The notes beneath the pieces are model-generated. The model did not search any database, was not told the DNA's origin, and worked only from the letters and a program-made list of their open reading frames with translations. Below, in pieces: positions 9,097 through 18,424 of a DNA stretch of 64,000 nucleotides. The position numbers were made by a program, and so were the translations under genes. The first letter of the stretch is position 1, and each line of letters begins with the position of its first letter. The stretch lies in assembly GCF_019645855.1 (NCBI RefSeq), contig NZ_CP080999.1, forward strand, positions 496,001 to 560,000, given 5' to 3'. Origin of the DNA: Mycobacterium malmoense (GTDB lineage: Bacteria; Actinomycetota; Actinomycetes; Mycobacteriales; Mycobacteriaceae).

Positions 9097-9549
9097 TCAG
9101 CGCGTGATGTCACCGACCAAGTAGCGCTGCATCGTCGGGCCGATCGCGTCGACGAGCGCGTCCACCGGCATCGAGTGCAGCGGCTCCGAGCGCACGCCGT
9201 AGCGCATGATGCCCAGGCCCACGAGCTGGGAGGCGCACAACGACGCCCGTACGGCGACCTTGTCGGCTCCCAGGATTTTCAACAGCGGGCCGAAAACCGG
9301 GCCGATGAACAAGCCCTCGACGATTTCGGCGGTCTTGGCCAGCCCGGTGGACGCGATCGCGCTGGCCGCGAAGGGGCCGCCGCCGGCGGCGTCCCAGGTG
9401 GTAATCAGCATGTGCAACGTCCGGCGGCCCACCTGGTTGACCCCACCGGTGACGACCCGATCGATGAATTCCGGTGTGCCGAAGGGCAACCGCAGCATCT
9501 TCGCGACCGGGTCAAGGAGCCCACGCGACGGCTCTTCGCGGCGAGGCAT
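9097..9549 (-). CDS. TetR C-terminal-domain protein without DNA-binding domain
   Basis: The 150-aa chain aligns by eye with the C-terminal ligand/dimerisation domain of TetR regulators: RASLCASQLVGLGIMRYG and the end DAIGPTMQRYLVGD are typical. No helix-turn-helix is encoded upstream; the sequence runs straight into the next gene. The start at 9549 is uncertain, with no clear ribosome site. Either it is a truncated regulator or a free-standing sensor or dimerisation partner. It is last in a minus-strand group with the chelatase and the HemD-like regulator. Confidence 0.65.
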   Translation of the reverse strand: MPRREEPSRGLLDPVAKMLRLPFGTPEFIDRVVTGGVNQVGRRTLHMLITTWDAAGGGPFAASAIASTGLAKTAEIVEGLFIGPVFGPLLKILGADKVAVRASLCASQLVGLGIMRYGVRSEPLHSMPVDALVDAIGPTMQRYLVGDITR

Positions 9550-9580
9550 GCTGCCAGAATCGTCCGGATGTGAGCAAAGA

Positions 9581-10381
9581 TCAAGCGTCGCGGGCGTCGG
9601 CGTGCCCCGTCGGCAGCGCACTGTGGCTGCGCCCCAGCGAATTCAGCAGCCCATGAGGCCCGTGAGGCCGCAGGCCGAGCCGGCGCGACGCGTGCCGCGT
9701 TGTCACGGGCATGGCCCCGCGGAATCCGTTGGCAATCAGGTGGGCCAGCCCGGGATGAGTGCCCAGCGGCCGGCTGACCAGGTCGGCGCCGCAGCCGCGC
9801 AGCCGTTCTTGAAACAGGCCGTCGGCCAGCAGATAGGAGGCGACCGCGACGCGGCGGGCGCCGTCGCGGCGGGCGGCGGCGACCGCCTCGTCCACATAGG
9901 GATCGCCGGTGGCCGCAAATCCCAGCCGCACCCGCGACCGGACCAGCGCGGACAGTGTCGTCGCGGTCGTGTGCACATCGGCGCGCGCCCGGACATCCGT
10001 TGTGCCAGCCGCCCCGAGGATCACCGAATCACCCACGCGCCAACCGGATTTCGCCAACTGGTGGGCGAGGATCCGCGCGATCTCCTCGCTCGGTCCCAAA
10101 GCGGGGGTGACGATGACATCCGGGTGTCCGCTGGCGGCGACGTGGGCCGGCAGATCGGTGCGCACGTGATAGCCGCGCGCTAAAAACGCGGGCACCACGA
10201 CGGCGGGCCGGCCACCGGCCGCCGCCCGCGACAGCACCTCGGTGGGCGTGGGCCCCAACACGTCGACGAACGCAACCTGCACCGTGCGGTCGAGAAGCGC
10301 GCTCACCCGTGCCGCAAGGTCGGCGATCATCGCGACGCCACCCGGTCTGCGGGTGCCGTGCGCGGCCAGGATCAGGTCCAT
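9581..10381 (-). CDS. CbiX/sirohydrochlorin chelatase-like protein
   Basis: Protein of 266 aa, counterpart of Rv0259c. The N terminus LILAAHGTRRPGG carries the conserved histidine of class II chelatases, and a second half (LGFAATGDPYVDEAVAAARR) repeats the fold. Members insert Fe2+ or Co2+ into sirohydrochlorin. Beside NirBD, which needs siroheme, ferrochelation for siroheme is likely, but the metal cannot be read from the sequence. Its ATG overlaps the end of the HemD-like gene by 10 bases, implying coupled translation. Confidence 0.8.
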   Translation of the reverse strand: MDLILAAHGTRRPGGVAMIADLAARVSALLDRTVQVAFVDVLGPTPTEVLSRAAAGGRPAVVVPAFLARGYHVRTDLPAHVAASGHPDVIVTPALGPSEEIARILAHQLAKSGWRVGDSVILGAAGTTDVRARADVHTTATTLSALVRSRVRLGFAATGDPYVDEAVAAARRDGARRVAVASYLLADGLFQERLRGCGADLVSRPLGTHPGLAHLIANGFRGAMPVTTRHASRRLGLRPHGPHGLLNSLGRSHSALPTGHADARDA

Positions 10382-11523
10382 GGGGAGCCCGGCGGGTCGT
10401 CGATGGCGAGCCGGTAGCCACGTTTGACCACCGTGGCGACGATGTTCTTGTCGCCCAACGCCGTTCGCAGCCGTAGCATGGCTGTGTCGACGGCGTGCGG
10501 GTCGTTGCTGTTGCCGGGCAGCACCCGCAACAGGTCGGTGCGCGCGACGACGTCGCCGGGCCGTTGCGCCAGCGCGCGTAGCATCGCCATCCCGGACGGC
10601 GACAGCAGCTTGATGGAACCGTCTACCAGCACGCAGGTTCCGCGGATATCAACCGCGTGGCCGGCGGCCTTCACGGTGCACGACCCCAGCAGTGGCAGCT
10701 CCTCGGCGATATGCCGGGCCAGCGCCCCCAATCGCATCCGTTCCGGCGCCGAGGTCGGAACGCCCTTCCGGATCAGCGGTTTGGACGTCACCGGGCCGAC
10801 GCACATCGCATGCACATCGGTGCGCAGGGCTTCCAACACCTGGTCTTCGATATTCAGTTCCCGACTGCGCTCCAGGACCGCCGCGGCTGCGGGCGCCGAC
10901 GTGAAGGTGACCGCATCGAATTGTCGTCGGGCGATCCCGGTGACCAGCTGGTCAAAATCGCCGCCCAACGGCGTTGGCTTCCACCGGTACACCCGGAGGG
11001 GCACCACTTCGGCGCCCGCGAACCGCAAGCCGCCGATAAATTCCGGAAACGGGTCCCAAGCGTCGGCGGCGCCGTGCAGTTGAATGGCGACGCGCTTTCC
11101 GGACACGCCCGATTCGAGCAGATATTCCAGCACCTCCTGTGAGGATTCGGACTCAGGGGACCACTCCTCGTGCAGGCCAGCGGCGCGCACCGCGCCAGTT
11201 CCCTTCGGTCCACGCGACACGATCCGGGCCTTCGACAGCGACGTGATGAGTTGGTTGGCCAGCCCCCATCCCTCGGCCGCGGCCAGCCAGCCGCGGAAGC
11301 CGATGCCCGTGTGCACGACCAGGATGTCGGGCGGCTCGGCGATCAAAGCCGCTGTGTTGCTGTGCAATTCGTCATCGTCGGGCAGCGCGATCATGTTGAT
11401 CGCGGGCGCGCTGCAGACCTCGGCGCCCTGTCGGCTCAGCAACGCGCACAGCTCCTCGGCGCGGCGAGAGGACGTCACCGCAATCCGGTAGCCGGTCAGC
11501 GACGCGGTTTTCGGTTGAGCCAT
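10372..11523 (-). CDS. uroporphyrinogen-III synthase-like transcriptional regulator
   Basis: Two-domain protein of 383 aa matching Rv0260c. Residues about 1-255 form a HemD-like fold (GYRIAVTSSRRAEEL, VVHTGIGFRGWL, FDAVTFTSAPAAAAV). Residues about 285-380 form an OmpR-type winged helix (LLSPSGMAMLRALAQRPGDVVAR, AVDTAMLRLRTALGDKNIV). The likely role is a regulator of nitrite/nitrate or siroheme genes that may also have synthase activity. ATG 11523 fits the family length. It heads the chelatase operon. Confidence 0.85.
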   Translation of the reverse strand: MAQPKTASLTGYRIAVTSSRRAEELCALLSRQGAEVCSAPAINMIALPDDDELHSNTAALIAEPPDILVVHTGIGFRGWLAAAEGWGLANQLITSLSKARIVSRGPKGTGAVRAAGLHEEWSPESESSQEVLEYLLESGVSGKRVAIQLHGAADAWDPFPEFIGGLRFAGAEVVPLRVYRWKPTPLGGDFDQLVTGIARRQFDAVTFTSAPAAAAVLERSRELNIEDQVLEALRTDVHAMCVGPVTSKPLIRKGVPTSAPERMRLGALARHIAEELPLLGSCTVKAAGHAVDIRGTCVLVDGSIKLLSPSGMAMLRALAQRPGDVVARTDLLRVLPGNSNDPHAVDTAMLRLRTALGDKNIVATVVKRGYRLAIDDPPGSPWT

Positions 11524-11610
11524 ATGACCTGTGTATGCCCGGGACGTTTCCGCCGCGTTACCAAGCAATTGCTGCCGCATTGCCCCTGATTGCCCCTGCC
11601 GCGACCACGG

Positions 11611-13008
11611 TCACACCCGGGCGGGCTCGGCTTCCGGTGCGGATTTCGGCGCGCCCGGGGCCGATGCCGGCCGGCGAACATACAGCATCCAGGTCATGAT
11701 CGCGGCGGCGCAGTAGGAGACCAGGAAAATCCAATACGCCGACGTCTCGGTGCCGCTGCTGAGATAGGACTGACGCAGCGCCATGTTGATTCCCACGCCG
11801 CCGAGCGCGCCCACCGCCGAACAGATGCCAATCAGCGCTCCCGACTTAGCGCGCGCCCAATGGCGGCGTTCGTCCTCGCTGACCTTCAGGGAGCGGCTGC
11901 GCGCCTCGAAGACCGACGGGATCAGTTTGAACACCGAACCATTGCCCATCCCGGACAGGATGAACAACACCATGAAGCCGACGACGTAGCCGATCATGCT
12001 GGTGGATCGGGCGCTGGCGTGGTGGTCGTCAAAGGTGCTGATGGTGACCAGCAGGCCGGCGCCCAGGATCATGCCGGTGAGGACGCCCAGGGTGACGCGG
12101 CTTCCCCCGAGCCGGTCGGCCAGCCGGCCACCGTAGATCCGGGCCAGCGACCCCAATAGCGGTCCCACGAAGGCGATCTGCGCGGCGTGCAGCGCCGCGT
12201 GCTTCGCGGTTTCCCCGTTGGCCAGGAAGTTGACCTGCATCACCTGGCCGAAGGCGAAGGAGAACCCGATCCAGGAGCCGAAAGTGCAGATGTAGAGCAG
12301 CGAGATCACGTGGGTGTCGCGCTCGAACAGGATCGAGCGCATGGTGTTCACCTCGGTGCCGTGGTGGAGGTTGTCCATGAACAGCGCCGCCGCGATGCCG
12401 ACGACTGCCAGCAACACGATGTAGACCGCGCATACCCAGTACGGCGCTTCGTGGCCCGCGGTGGCGAGCACCAGCAGTCCGACCAATTGGATCACCGCGA
12501 CCCCGAGGTTGCCGACGCCGGCGTTGACCGCCAGCGCCGCGCCCTTGAGCCGCTCGGGGTAAAACGCGTTGACGTTGGCCAGCGAGGCCGCGTAGTTGCC
12601 GCCGCCCAGTCCGGTCAGCGCGGCGCAAACGAGGTAGGGCCACAGCGGCAGCCCGGGATTGGCCAGCAACACGATGGTGCCGACCGTCGGAATCAGCAGC
12701 ACGAACGCCGAGAACACCGTCCAATTGCGGCCGCCGAAGGCGGCGATGCCCAAGGTGTACGGGATGCGCGCGCAGCCACCGATCAGGGTGGCGACGGCGC
12801 CCAGCAACAGCTTGTCGCTGGCCGAGAAGCCGTACACGGACACCGGCATGAAAAGCGCCATCACGGGCCACAGGGTCCAGATCGAAAACGCGACGTGGTC
12901 GCCCGCCACCGTGCAGAGCAGATTGCGGCGGGCGACTTTCTTGTTGCCGGCCTCCCAGGCCGCCGTGTCTTCCGGATTCCAGTCCGTGATGCGGTGGTTG
13001 CGGCCCAT
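11611..13008 (-). CDS. narK3: nitrate/nitrite transporter NarK3
   Basis: Major facilitator of the nitrate/nitrite porter family, 465 aa with about 12 membrane spans. The NNP signature is visible as GLGGGNYAASLANVNAFYPE. ATG 13008 with GAGGAAAGGA upstream gives the Rv0261c length; an extended frame back to 13161 looks non-coding. It imports nitrate or exchanges nitrate and nitrite, supplying the NirBD pathway. A paralogue lies at 17012. Confidence 0.9.
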   Translation of the reverse strand: MGRNHRITDWNPEDTAAWEAGNKKVARRNLLCTVAGDHVAFSIWTLWPVMALFMPVSVYGFSASDKLLLGAVATLIGGCARIPYTLGIAAFGGRNWTVFSAFVLLIPTVGTIVLLANPGLPLWPYLVCAALTGLGGGNYAASLANVNAFYPERLKGAALAVNAGVGNLGVAVIQLVGLLVLATAGHEAPYWVCAVYIVLLAVVGIAAALFMDNLHHGTEVNTMRSILFERDTHVISLLYICTFGSWIGFSFAFGQVMQVNFLANGETAKHAALHAAQIAFVGPLLGSLARIYGGRLADRLGGSRVTLGVLTGMILGAGLLVTISTFDDHHASARSTSMIGYVVGFMVLFILSGMGNGSVFKLIPSVFEARSRSLKVSEDERRHWARAKSGALIGICSAVGALGGVGINMALRQSYLSSGTETSAYWIFLVSYCAAAIMTWMLYVRRPASAPGAPKSAPEAEPARV

Positions 13009-13544
13009 GCGATCTCGATTCCTTTCCTCAGGCCGTCCCAGGAATTCGCTGAATTCGCTCAGCCCAACCCGGCACCGGGAGAGCTGTCTGAGTCTGGCGT
13101 CGATGGCGCATGGGCACCCCGGAGTGAAGAGGCATGCCCTGCCGTATGTTTCGATGCTCACATTAAGGATGGAAGCCCGTCAACTCGATTTGGCCGATAT
13201 CGCCTGTAAGTTGAATCCCAGTTGTCTGGTAAACACCTGAGGGGCAAACGGGCCGGCAAAGGAGCAGGTCAGGCGGGCCGATTGGCGGGTGCGCGGTGCG
13301 GTCAATAATCACGCGCGCCAAGCGAATTCGTGAGGTGCGGAATTTGGTGTGAGCTGGAATACATTTCCCGCTACGCGGTTTCTTTACCAAATCGGTATGG
13401 GACCTATGCGGGCGAACATGTTGCGGCCCTGAAGGATCGATTCCCGCGCCGCCGCCAGTGACGTTCGGCGACGGCGAAGCCGACCGAATTAGCCTATGAA
13501 GCAAGGAAATTCCGAACCCCGCCCAAGCGGCAGCGAGGTCGCGC
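13009..13544. other. 536-base intergenic region upstream of narK3
   Basis: No convincing gene was found. A minus-strand frame at 13163-13504 has Pro/Arg-rich composition and no recognisable homology. The region must hold the narK3 promoter; I recognise no clear operator or riboswitch. Confidence 0.5.
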
Positions 13545-14105
13545 CTACCATACGTCGCCGGCGCGCCAGTCGCACATCAGGTCCTCGGAGGTGTCCAGGC
13601 CCATCCCGACTGGCAGGACGAACACCGTGCCGTCGTCGTCGGGAGTGCGGGTCGGACCGGTGGGCGCCAGCACCGACGTCGGCCCGCGCCAGGGCAGCCA
13701 GCCGCGCCCCGTGTACACCCTGCGGGCCTGAGTCGACGAACTGACGGCACCCAATTGGTAGGCGCCGCGGATCACCTGTTCGCAGCCGTCCAGCAGGGCG
13801 TGCGCCAGGCCCTGGCCACGCCAGTCCTCCCGCACGGCGATGCCTTCGACGTACCCGCAGCGCAGGGCGTCGCCGCGGTACAGCAGTCGCCGCTGCACCA
13901 CGGCGGCGTGCGCGATGATCGCGCCGTGCTGCCAGATCAGCGCATGCATGCCGCCCAGCGCGTGCTCCCAGTCGTCCTCGGTGAACTCTCCGCCGAACGC
14001 GGCGGTGACCATCTGGCGGACGCGCTGGCGGGTCTCGGTGTCGAGATCGGCGGTGTGGACCAGGCGGGCGGTGTGTACCTGCGCGGTGTGTGCCTCGGTG
14101 TGCAC
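13545..14105 (-). CDS. aac(2'): aminoglycoside 2'-N-acetyltransferase
   Basis: GNAT acetyltransferase of 186 aa, orthologous to AAC(2')-Ic (Rv0262c). It transfers acetyl from CoA to the 2'-amino group of gentamicin-type aminoglycosides. The acetyl-CoA loop is VREDWRGQGLAHALL, and the C terminus LMCDWRAGDVW is characteristic. The start is GTG 14105 in an His/Thr repeat region, so the exact start may be a few codons downstream. It is the last gene after pxpB-pxpC, as in M. tuberculosis. Chromosomal copies are intrinsic in mycobacteria and usually give little resistance. Confidence 0.92.
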   Translation of the reverse strand: MHTEAHTAQVHTARLVHTADLDTETRQRVRQMVTAAFGGEFTEDDWEHALGGMHALIWQHGAIIAHAAVVQRRLLYRGDALRCGYVEGIAVREDWRGQGLAHALLDGCEQVIRGAYQLGAVSSSTQARRVYTGRGWLPWRGPTSVLAPTGPTRTPDDDGTVFVLPVGMGLDTSEDLMCDWRAGDVW

Positions 14106-14140
14106 AGTCCTTGTCTACCAGCCCTGTCCAGCGGCCGGCA

Positions 14141-15058
14141 CTACGACAGCGGCCAGCCCGCGGCCCCCGAAAGCGGCCGCGTCCCCAGCGCCGACCGGGG
14201 TCGCGCCCAGTGCAGCCGCACGTGCTGGCCCGGGCGCACCTGGGCGGCCTTGTCGATGTCCTCGTCGGTGACGACGCCCACCACCGGGTAGCCGCCGGTG
14301 ACCGGATGATCGGGCCCCAGGATCACCGGTAATCCGTTGGGCGGCACCTGGATAGCGCCGCGGGTGGCGCCCTCGCTGGGCAGCTGCCGATCCGGCCAGC
14401 GGTGCTGCAGCGGGCGGCCCTCCAGCCGCATGCCGACCCGGTCGCTGCGGTTGGACGCCATCCAAATCGTGTGCACCAGGGCGTCGGGGTTCACCAACCA
14501 GTCGTCGCGCGGGCCCGGGACCACCAGCAGTTCCACCAGATGCTCGGTGATGGCCGCCACCGGGGCCTGCTCGAGTGCGGGGTAATCGTCGGTGTGCTCG
14601 CCGACCGGCAGCCGGTCTCCGGGCTGCAGCGGTGCCGGGCCGATCGCCGACATCACGTCGTAGCTGCGCGAGCCCAGCACCGGCTCCACACAGACGCCCC
14701 CGCGCACCGCCAGGTACGTCCGCAGCCCGGCGCGCGGGGCGCCCAGGGAGATCACCTGGCCGTCTCGGACATGGTGAATGCTGTTGGTGCCGAACTTGAT
14801 TCCGTTGACGGTCGGGTCGGTGTCGGCACCCGTCACGGCGATATCGACGTCGCCGCCGCGGACCCGGGCCGACAAGCCGCCGAACGTCACTTCGACGGTG
14901 GCGCGGTCGTCGGGATTGGCGACCAGCCGGTTGGCCAGCTTGTGTGCGCGCCGGTCGGCGGCCCCGGACCAGCCGACGCCGAGGTGCGTCAGCCCCGGCC
15001 GGCCGAGGTCCTGGACGACGGCGAACGGTCCGGTGCGCAGGATTTCCAGGCTCGTCAC
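14141..15058 (-). CDS. pxpC: 5-oxoprolinase subunit C (biotin-dependent carboxyltransferase family)
   Basis: 305 aa, KipA/PxpC family, counterpart of Rv0263c. The start LEILRTGPFAVVQDLGRPG and the motif NRSDRVGMRLEG are typical. With PxpA and PxpB it hydrolyses 5-oxoproline to glutamate using ATP. It is 16 bases downstream of pxpB. No pxpA is seen in the window, and oplA, which is nearby in H37Rv, is absent. Confidence 0.88.
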   Translation of the reverse strand: MTSLEILRTGPFAVVQDLGRPGLTHLGVGWSGAADRRAHKLANRLVANPDDRATVEVTFGGLSARVRGGDVDIAVTGADTDPTVNGIKFGTNSIHHVRDGQVISLGAPRAGLRTYLAVRGGVCVEPVLGSRSYDVMSAIGPAPLQPGDRLPVGEHTDDYPALEQAPVAAITEHLVELLVVPGPRDDWLVNPDALVHTIWMASNRSDRVGMRLEGRPLQHRWPDRQLPSEGATRGAIQVPPNGLPVILGPDHPVTGGYPVVGVVTDEDIDKAAQVRPGQHVRLHWARPRSALGTRPLSGAAGWPLS

Positions 15059-15074
15059 GGTTTTCTCCTCGCGG

Positions 15075-15746
15075 TTACACGGCCCGGAACCGGACCCACA
15101 TGCCCTGCGTCAGCAACGCCGGATTGGGTCGCTCGAGGTCCCACACCACCGCGTCGGTCCGGCCGATGAGCTGCCAGCCGCCGGGCGATTGGCGCGGATA
15201 GATCGCGCTGAATTCGCCGGCCAGGCCGACGGAGCCGGCCGGCACCGAGGTCCGCGGCTCGGACCGGCGCGGCACCCGCAGCCGCGCGTCGCCGTCGACC
15301 AGGTACGCGAAACCCGGTGCGAACCCGCTGAATCCGACCCGCCACAGGGTGCGGGTGTGGGCGCTGATCACCTGCGCCGCGGTCAGCCCGGTGAGGTCGG
15401 CGACCTCGGCGAGGTCCGGCCCGTCGTACACGACGTCGATCACCAGATCCGGGCCGCGCCCCGCCGGGGCCTCGGCGTCCGCGGCGACCCGCATGTTGCG
15501 TAGCCGCCGGCGGATGACCCCCTGGAAGCGGGGGCCGTCGAGCTTCACCAGCACCGTGCGGGCGGCCGGGACGATGTCGACCACACCCGGTAACGCCGCC
15601 GCGCGTAGCGCTTCCACCCACGCCAGCACCTCGGCGGTGCTGCCACATTGCAGCATCAGCGCTTGATCGCCATAGTCCACGACGGAATTGCCAACCAGGT
15701 CGGTGGGCAGGTCGCTGGCGAGGCCGGTGAGGTTGGTCACGCTCAT
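15075..15746 (-). CDS. pxpB: 5-oxoprolinase subunit B (allophanate hydrolase subunit 1 family)
   Basis: 223 aa, KipI/PxpB family, matching Rv0264c. Motifs are VVDYGDQALMLQCG at the start, FSGFAPGFAYLVDGD and the end QSPGGWQLIGRTD. It works with PxpC. It begins a pxpB-pxpC-aac(2') operon. ATG 15746 is the first sensible start, giving slight N-terminal extension over the 210-aa homologue. Confidence 0.88.
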   Translation of the reverse strand: MSVTNLTGLASDLPTDLVGNSVVDYGDQALMLQCGSTAEVLAWVEALRAAALPGVVDIVPAARTVLVKLDGPRFQGVIRRRLRNMRVAADAEAPAGRGPDLVIDVVYDGPDLAEVADLTGLTAAQVISAHTRTLWRVGFSGFAPGFAYLVDGDARLRVPRRSEPRTSVPAGSVGLAGEFSAIYPRQSPGGWQLIGRTDAVVWDLERPNPALLTQGMWVRFRAV

Positions 15747-15869
15747 TACTCGACGGTAACCCCGGAATCGGGGCGGGAGCGAGGGGAAGCGGCGGGATTT
15801 TGGAGCACTGCCAGAGGTGCCTTAGCAAACGCTCAAACAGGAGGGATTGGGCGGGGCTCTCACCCAGCT

Positions 15870-16874
15870 CTAACCCAAGACCTTGCCGATCAGCGGGGGC
15901 AGTTGGTCGGCCACGAACGGGTAGCTCAGCGGCGACGAAAAGGCGATCGCGCCGGCCTGGTCCTTGGTGGTGAAGACGTGGCGGTTCTGGGCGGTGGCCG
16001 CCGCTCCGGCGATTTCGGGGTCGGCCAGCAGCGCCTTCTGATCGTCGGGGCTCTCGGTCGTCCAGATCACCACGTCCGCGGAATCGAGCACCGCCTTGAT
16101 CCGGTCGCGGGGGATGACGGCGCGGTGATCGCCGCCGAAGGGCTTGATGCTGTCGGCGATGACGAGGCCCATCTGGTTCAGGAAATCGGTCCGCCAGCCG
16201 GCCAGGGTTGCCACCACGGTGCCCTGCCAGAGGGTGCCCTGCATCAGCAACGCCTTCTTGCCGGTCCATTGCGGATTCTTTTGGGCGACGGCGGCAAACT
16301 TCTGGTCGACGGCGCCGATCAGCGACTTCATCTGGTCGGCCTGGAACACCGCCTGGCCGACGGCGGTGGCCTGGTCCTTCCACGGCTCGAAGAAGGCGTC
16401 GCCGTCCGACTGCGGGACGGTCGGGGCGATCGCCGACAGCTTCTGATAGGTGTCTGCGTCCACCCCGGCATTGATGGCCACGATCAGGTCGGGTTTGAGC
16501 CCGGCGATCTGCTCGATCGGAATCCCGTTGTCCAGGCTCAACACCACCGGCTGCGCGCCGCCCAGCCTGGGCTGGGCCCACGGCCACACCGCGAACGGCT
16601 GGTCGCCGAACCAGTTGGTCACCGCGATGGGCACCACACCCACCGCGAGCAGGTCGTCCTGTTCGGTGTAGCCCGCGCTGACCACACGCTTGGGTGGTTG
16701 CTTGATGACGGTCTGGCCGAAAAGGTGGGTGATTGTCACCGATCCGCTGGGGGCGCCCGGCGCCGGTTTGCGCGCCGAGCACCCTTGGGCCACCCCCGGG
16801 TACCCGGCGACCGCGACGACCCCTGTGGCCCCTGCGAGCTGCAAGAATCCCCGTCGATTCCATCCGTGTCGCAC
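15870..16874 (-). CDS. fecB2: iron-siderophore-binding periplasmic lipoprotein (FecB2-like)
   Basis: Periplasmic binding protein of class III (FecB/FhuD), 334 aa, counterpart of Rv0265c. It starts with NRRGFLQLAG, a twin-arginine-like signal, and has a weak lipobox ending at C32. The body has VVSAGYTEQDDLLAVGVVPIAV and IAGLKPDLIVAINAG, typical ligand-lobe strands. It should hold ferric siderophore or haem at the membrane. No transporter partner lies next to it. GTG 16874 was preferred; TTG 16913 is also open and neither has a good ribosome site. Confidence 0.85.
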   Translation of the reverse strand: MRHGWNRRGFLQLAGATGVVAVAGYPGVAQGCSARKPAPGAPSGSVTITHLFGQTVIKQPPKRVVSAGYTEQDDLLAVGVVPIAVTNWFGDQPFAVWPWAQPRLGGAQPVVLSLDNGIPIEQIAGLKPDLIVAINAGVDADTYQKLSAIAPTVPQSDGDAFFEPWKDQATAVGQAVFQADQMKSLIGAVDQKFAAVAQKNPQWTGKKALLMQGTLWQGTVVATLAGWRTDFLNQMGLVIADSIKPFGGDHRAVIPRDRIKAVLDSADVVIWTTESPDDQKALLADPEIAGAAATAQNRHVFTTKDQAGAIAFSSPLSYPFVADQLPPLIGKVLG

Positions 16875-17011
16875 CGCGTGAGAGTATCGCGTGCGCGATG
16901 CGCTCTGCTCCAAAGTTCTGACAAACGCTTACGGGTCGGTGCGATCTTCACGTATCGCCGGCGTAACTGCGCACACCCAGACCGGTAACAGTCCGTCCCT
17001 ACCGTCGAGCC

Positions 17012-18424
17012 GTGACCATCACCCCGGAAACCATCACCCCGGTCCTAGCGCCCGCGCCGCGGCGCGGGCATCACCAGGGACGGCACTGGATCGACGACTG
17101 GCGGCCCGAAGACCCCGCGTTCTGGGAGACGACCGGCAAACCGATCGCCCGGCGCAACCTGATCTTTTCCATCTTCGCCGAGCACATCGGGTTCAGCGTG
17201 TGGATGCTGTGGAGCATCGTGGTCGTCCAAATGACTTCGGTGGGTGCGCTCGGACACCCGAGCCATCCCGCCGCGTCCGGCTGGGCGCTGACCCCAAGCC
17301 AGGCGTTGTGCCTGGTCGCCGTCCCGAGCGGTGTCGGAGCCTTCCTGAGGCTGCCGTACACCTTTGCGGTGCCGATCTTCGGCGGCCGCAACTGGACGAC
17401 CATCTCGGCGACGCTATTGCTGATCCCCTGTCTCCTGCTGGCCTGGGCGGTGGCCCATCCCCATATGCCGTTCGCGGCGCTGGTGGCGATCGCCGCGACC
17501 GCCGGCCTCGGTGGCGGCAACTTCGCCTCGTCGATGGCCAACATCTCGTTCTTTTATCCGGAGAAGGACAAGGGCTGGGCGCTGGGCCTCAACGCGGCCG
17601 GCGGCAACATCGGTGTGGCGGTCGTGCAGAAGATCATTCCGCCGATCGTGATCGCCGGTGGCGGGATCGCGCTGTCGCGCGCCGGGCTGTGCTACGTGCC
17701 GCTGGCCGTCGTGGCCGCGGTGTGCGCTTTTCTGTTCATGAACAACCTCACCGAGGCCAAAGCGGACGTGAGGCCGGTCTGGCAGTCCCTGCGCCACCCC
17801 GACACCTGGATCATGTCGCTGCTCTACATCGGCACGTTCGGGTCCTTCATTGGCTACTCGGCGGCGTTCCCGACCCTGCTCAAGGCCGTGTTCAACCGCG
17901 GCGACATCGCGTTGGGGTGGGCGTTCCTCGGCGCCGGCATCGGATCGGTGATCCGTCCGCTCGGCGGCAGGCTCGCCGACCGGATCGGCGGGGCCCGCAT
18001 CACGGCCGTCAGCTTCGTCATGCTTGCCGCCGGCGCCGCGTCCGCGCTCTGGTCGGTCAACGCCAAAAACTTGCCGATGTTCTTCGCCAGCTTCATGTTC
18101 TTGTTCGTCGCCACCGGCATCGGCAACGGCTCCACCTACCGGATGATCTCGAGGATCTTCAAGATCAAGGGTGAGCTCGCCGGCGGTGACTCGGACACCA
18201 TGGTGCACATGCGCCGGCAGGCCGCGGGCGCGCTCGGCGTCATCTCGTCGGTCGGCGCCTTTGGTGGGTTCGTCGTGCCGCTCGCGTACGCCTGGTCGAA
18301 GTCGCACTTCGGCGGCATCGAGCCCGCGCTGCGGTTCTACGTGGCGTTCTTCCTCGCCCTGCTGGTCGTCACCTGGTACGCCTACCTGCGCAAGGAAACC
18401 CCGATGGGGAAGCTGGGCGTCTAG
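17012..18424 (+). CDS. narU: nitrate/nitrite transporter NarU/NarK type
   Basis: MFS nitrate/nitrite porter, 470 aa, counterpart of Rv0267, with about 12 spans and the signature GLGGGNFASSMANISFFYPE. It has an extended N terminus with the conserved WIDDWRPEDPAFWE. The start is GTG 17012. It is divergent from fecB2. Its TAG stop overlaps the stop of the following minus-strand gene within one CTAG. Confidence 0.9.
   Translation: MTITPETITPVLAPAPRRGHHQGRHWIDDWRPEDPAFWETTGKPIARRNLIFSIFAEHIGFSVWMLWSIVVVQMTSVGALGHPSHPAASGWALTPSQALCLVAVPSGVGAFLRLPYTFAVPIFGGRNWTTISATLLLIPCLLLAWAVAHPHMPFAALVAIAATAGLGGGNFASSMANISFFYPEKDKGWALGLNAAGGNIGVAVVQKIIPPIVIAGGGIALSRAGLCYVPLAVVAAVCAFLFMNNLTEAKADVRPVWQSLRHPDTWIMSLLYIGTFGSFIGYSAAFPTLLKAVFNRGDIALGWAFLGAGIGSVIRPLGGRLADRIGGARITAVSFVMLAAGAASALWSVNAKNLPMFFASFMFLFVATGIGNGSTYRMISRIFKIKGELAGGDSDTMVHMRRQAAGALGVISSVGAFGGFVVPLAYAWSKSHFGGIEPALRFYVAFFLALLVVTWYAYLRKETPMGKLGV

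Noticed and set aside
13163..13504. Minus-strand 113-codon frame upstream of narK3
   Set aside because: No ribosome site, no familiar motif, composition like non-coding DNA.
15870..16913. TTG 16913 as the fecB2 start
   Set aside because: It adds 13 residues before the RR signal and has no ribosome site; GTG 16874 fits the family better, though not proven.
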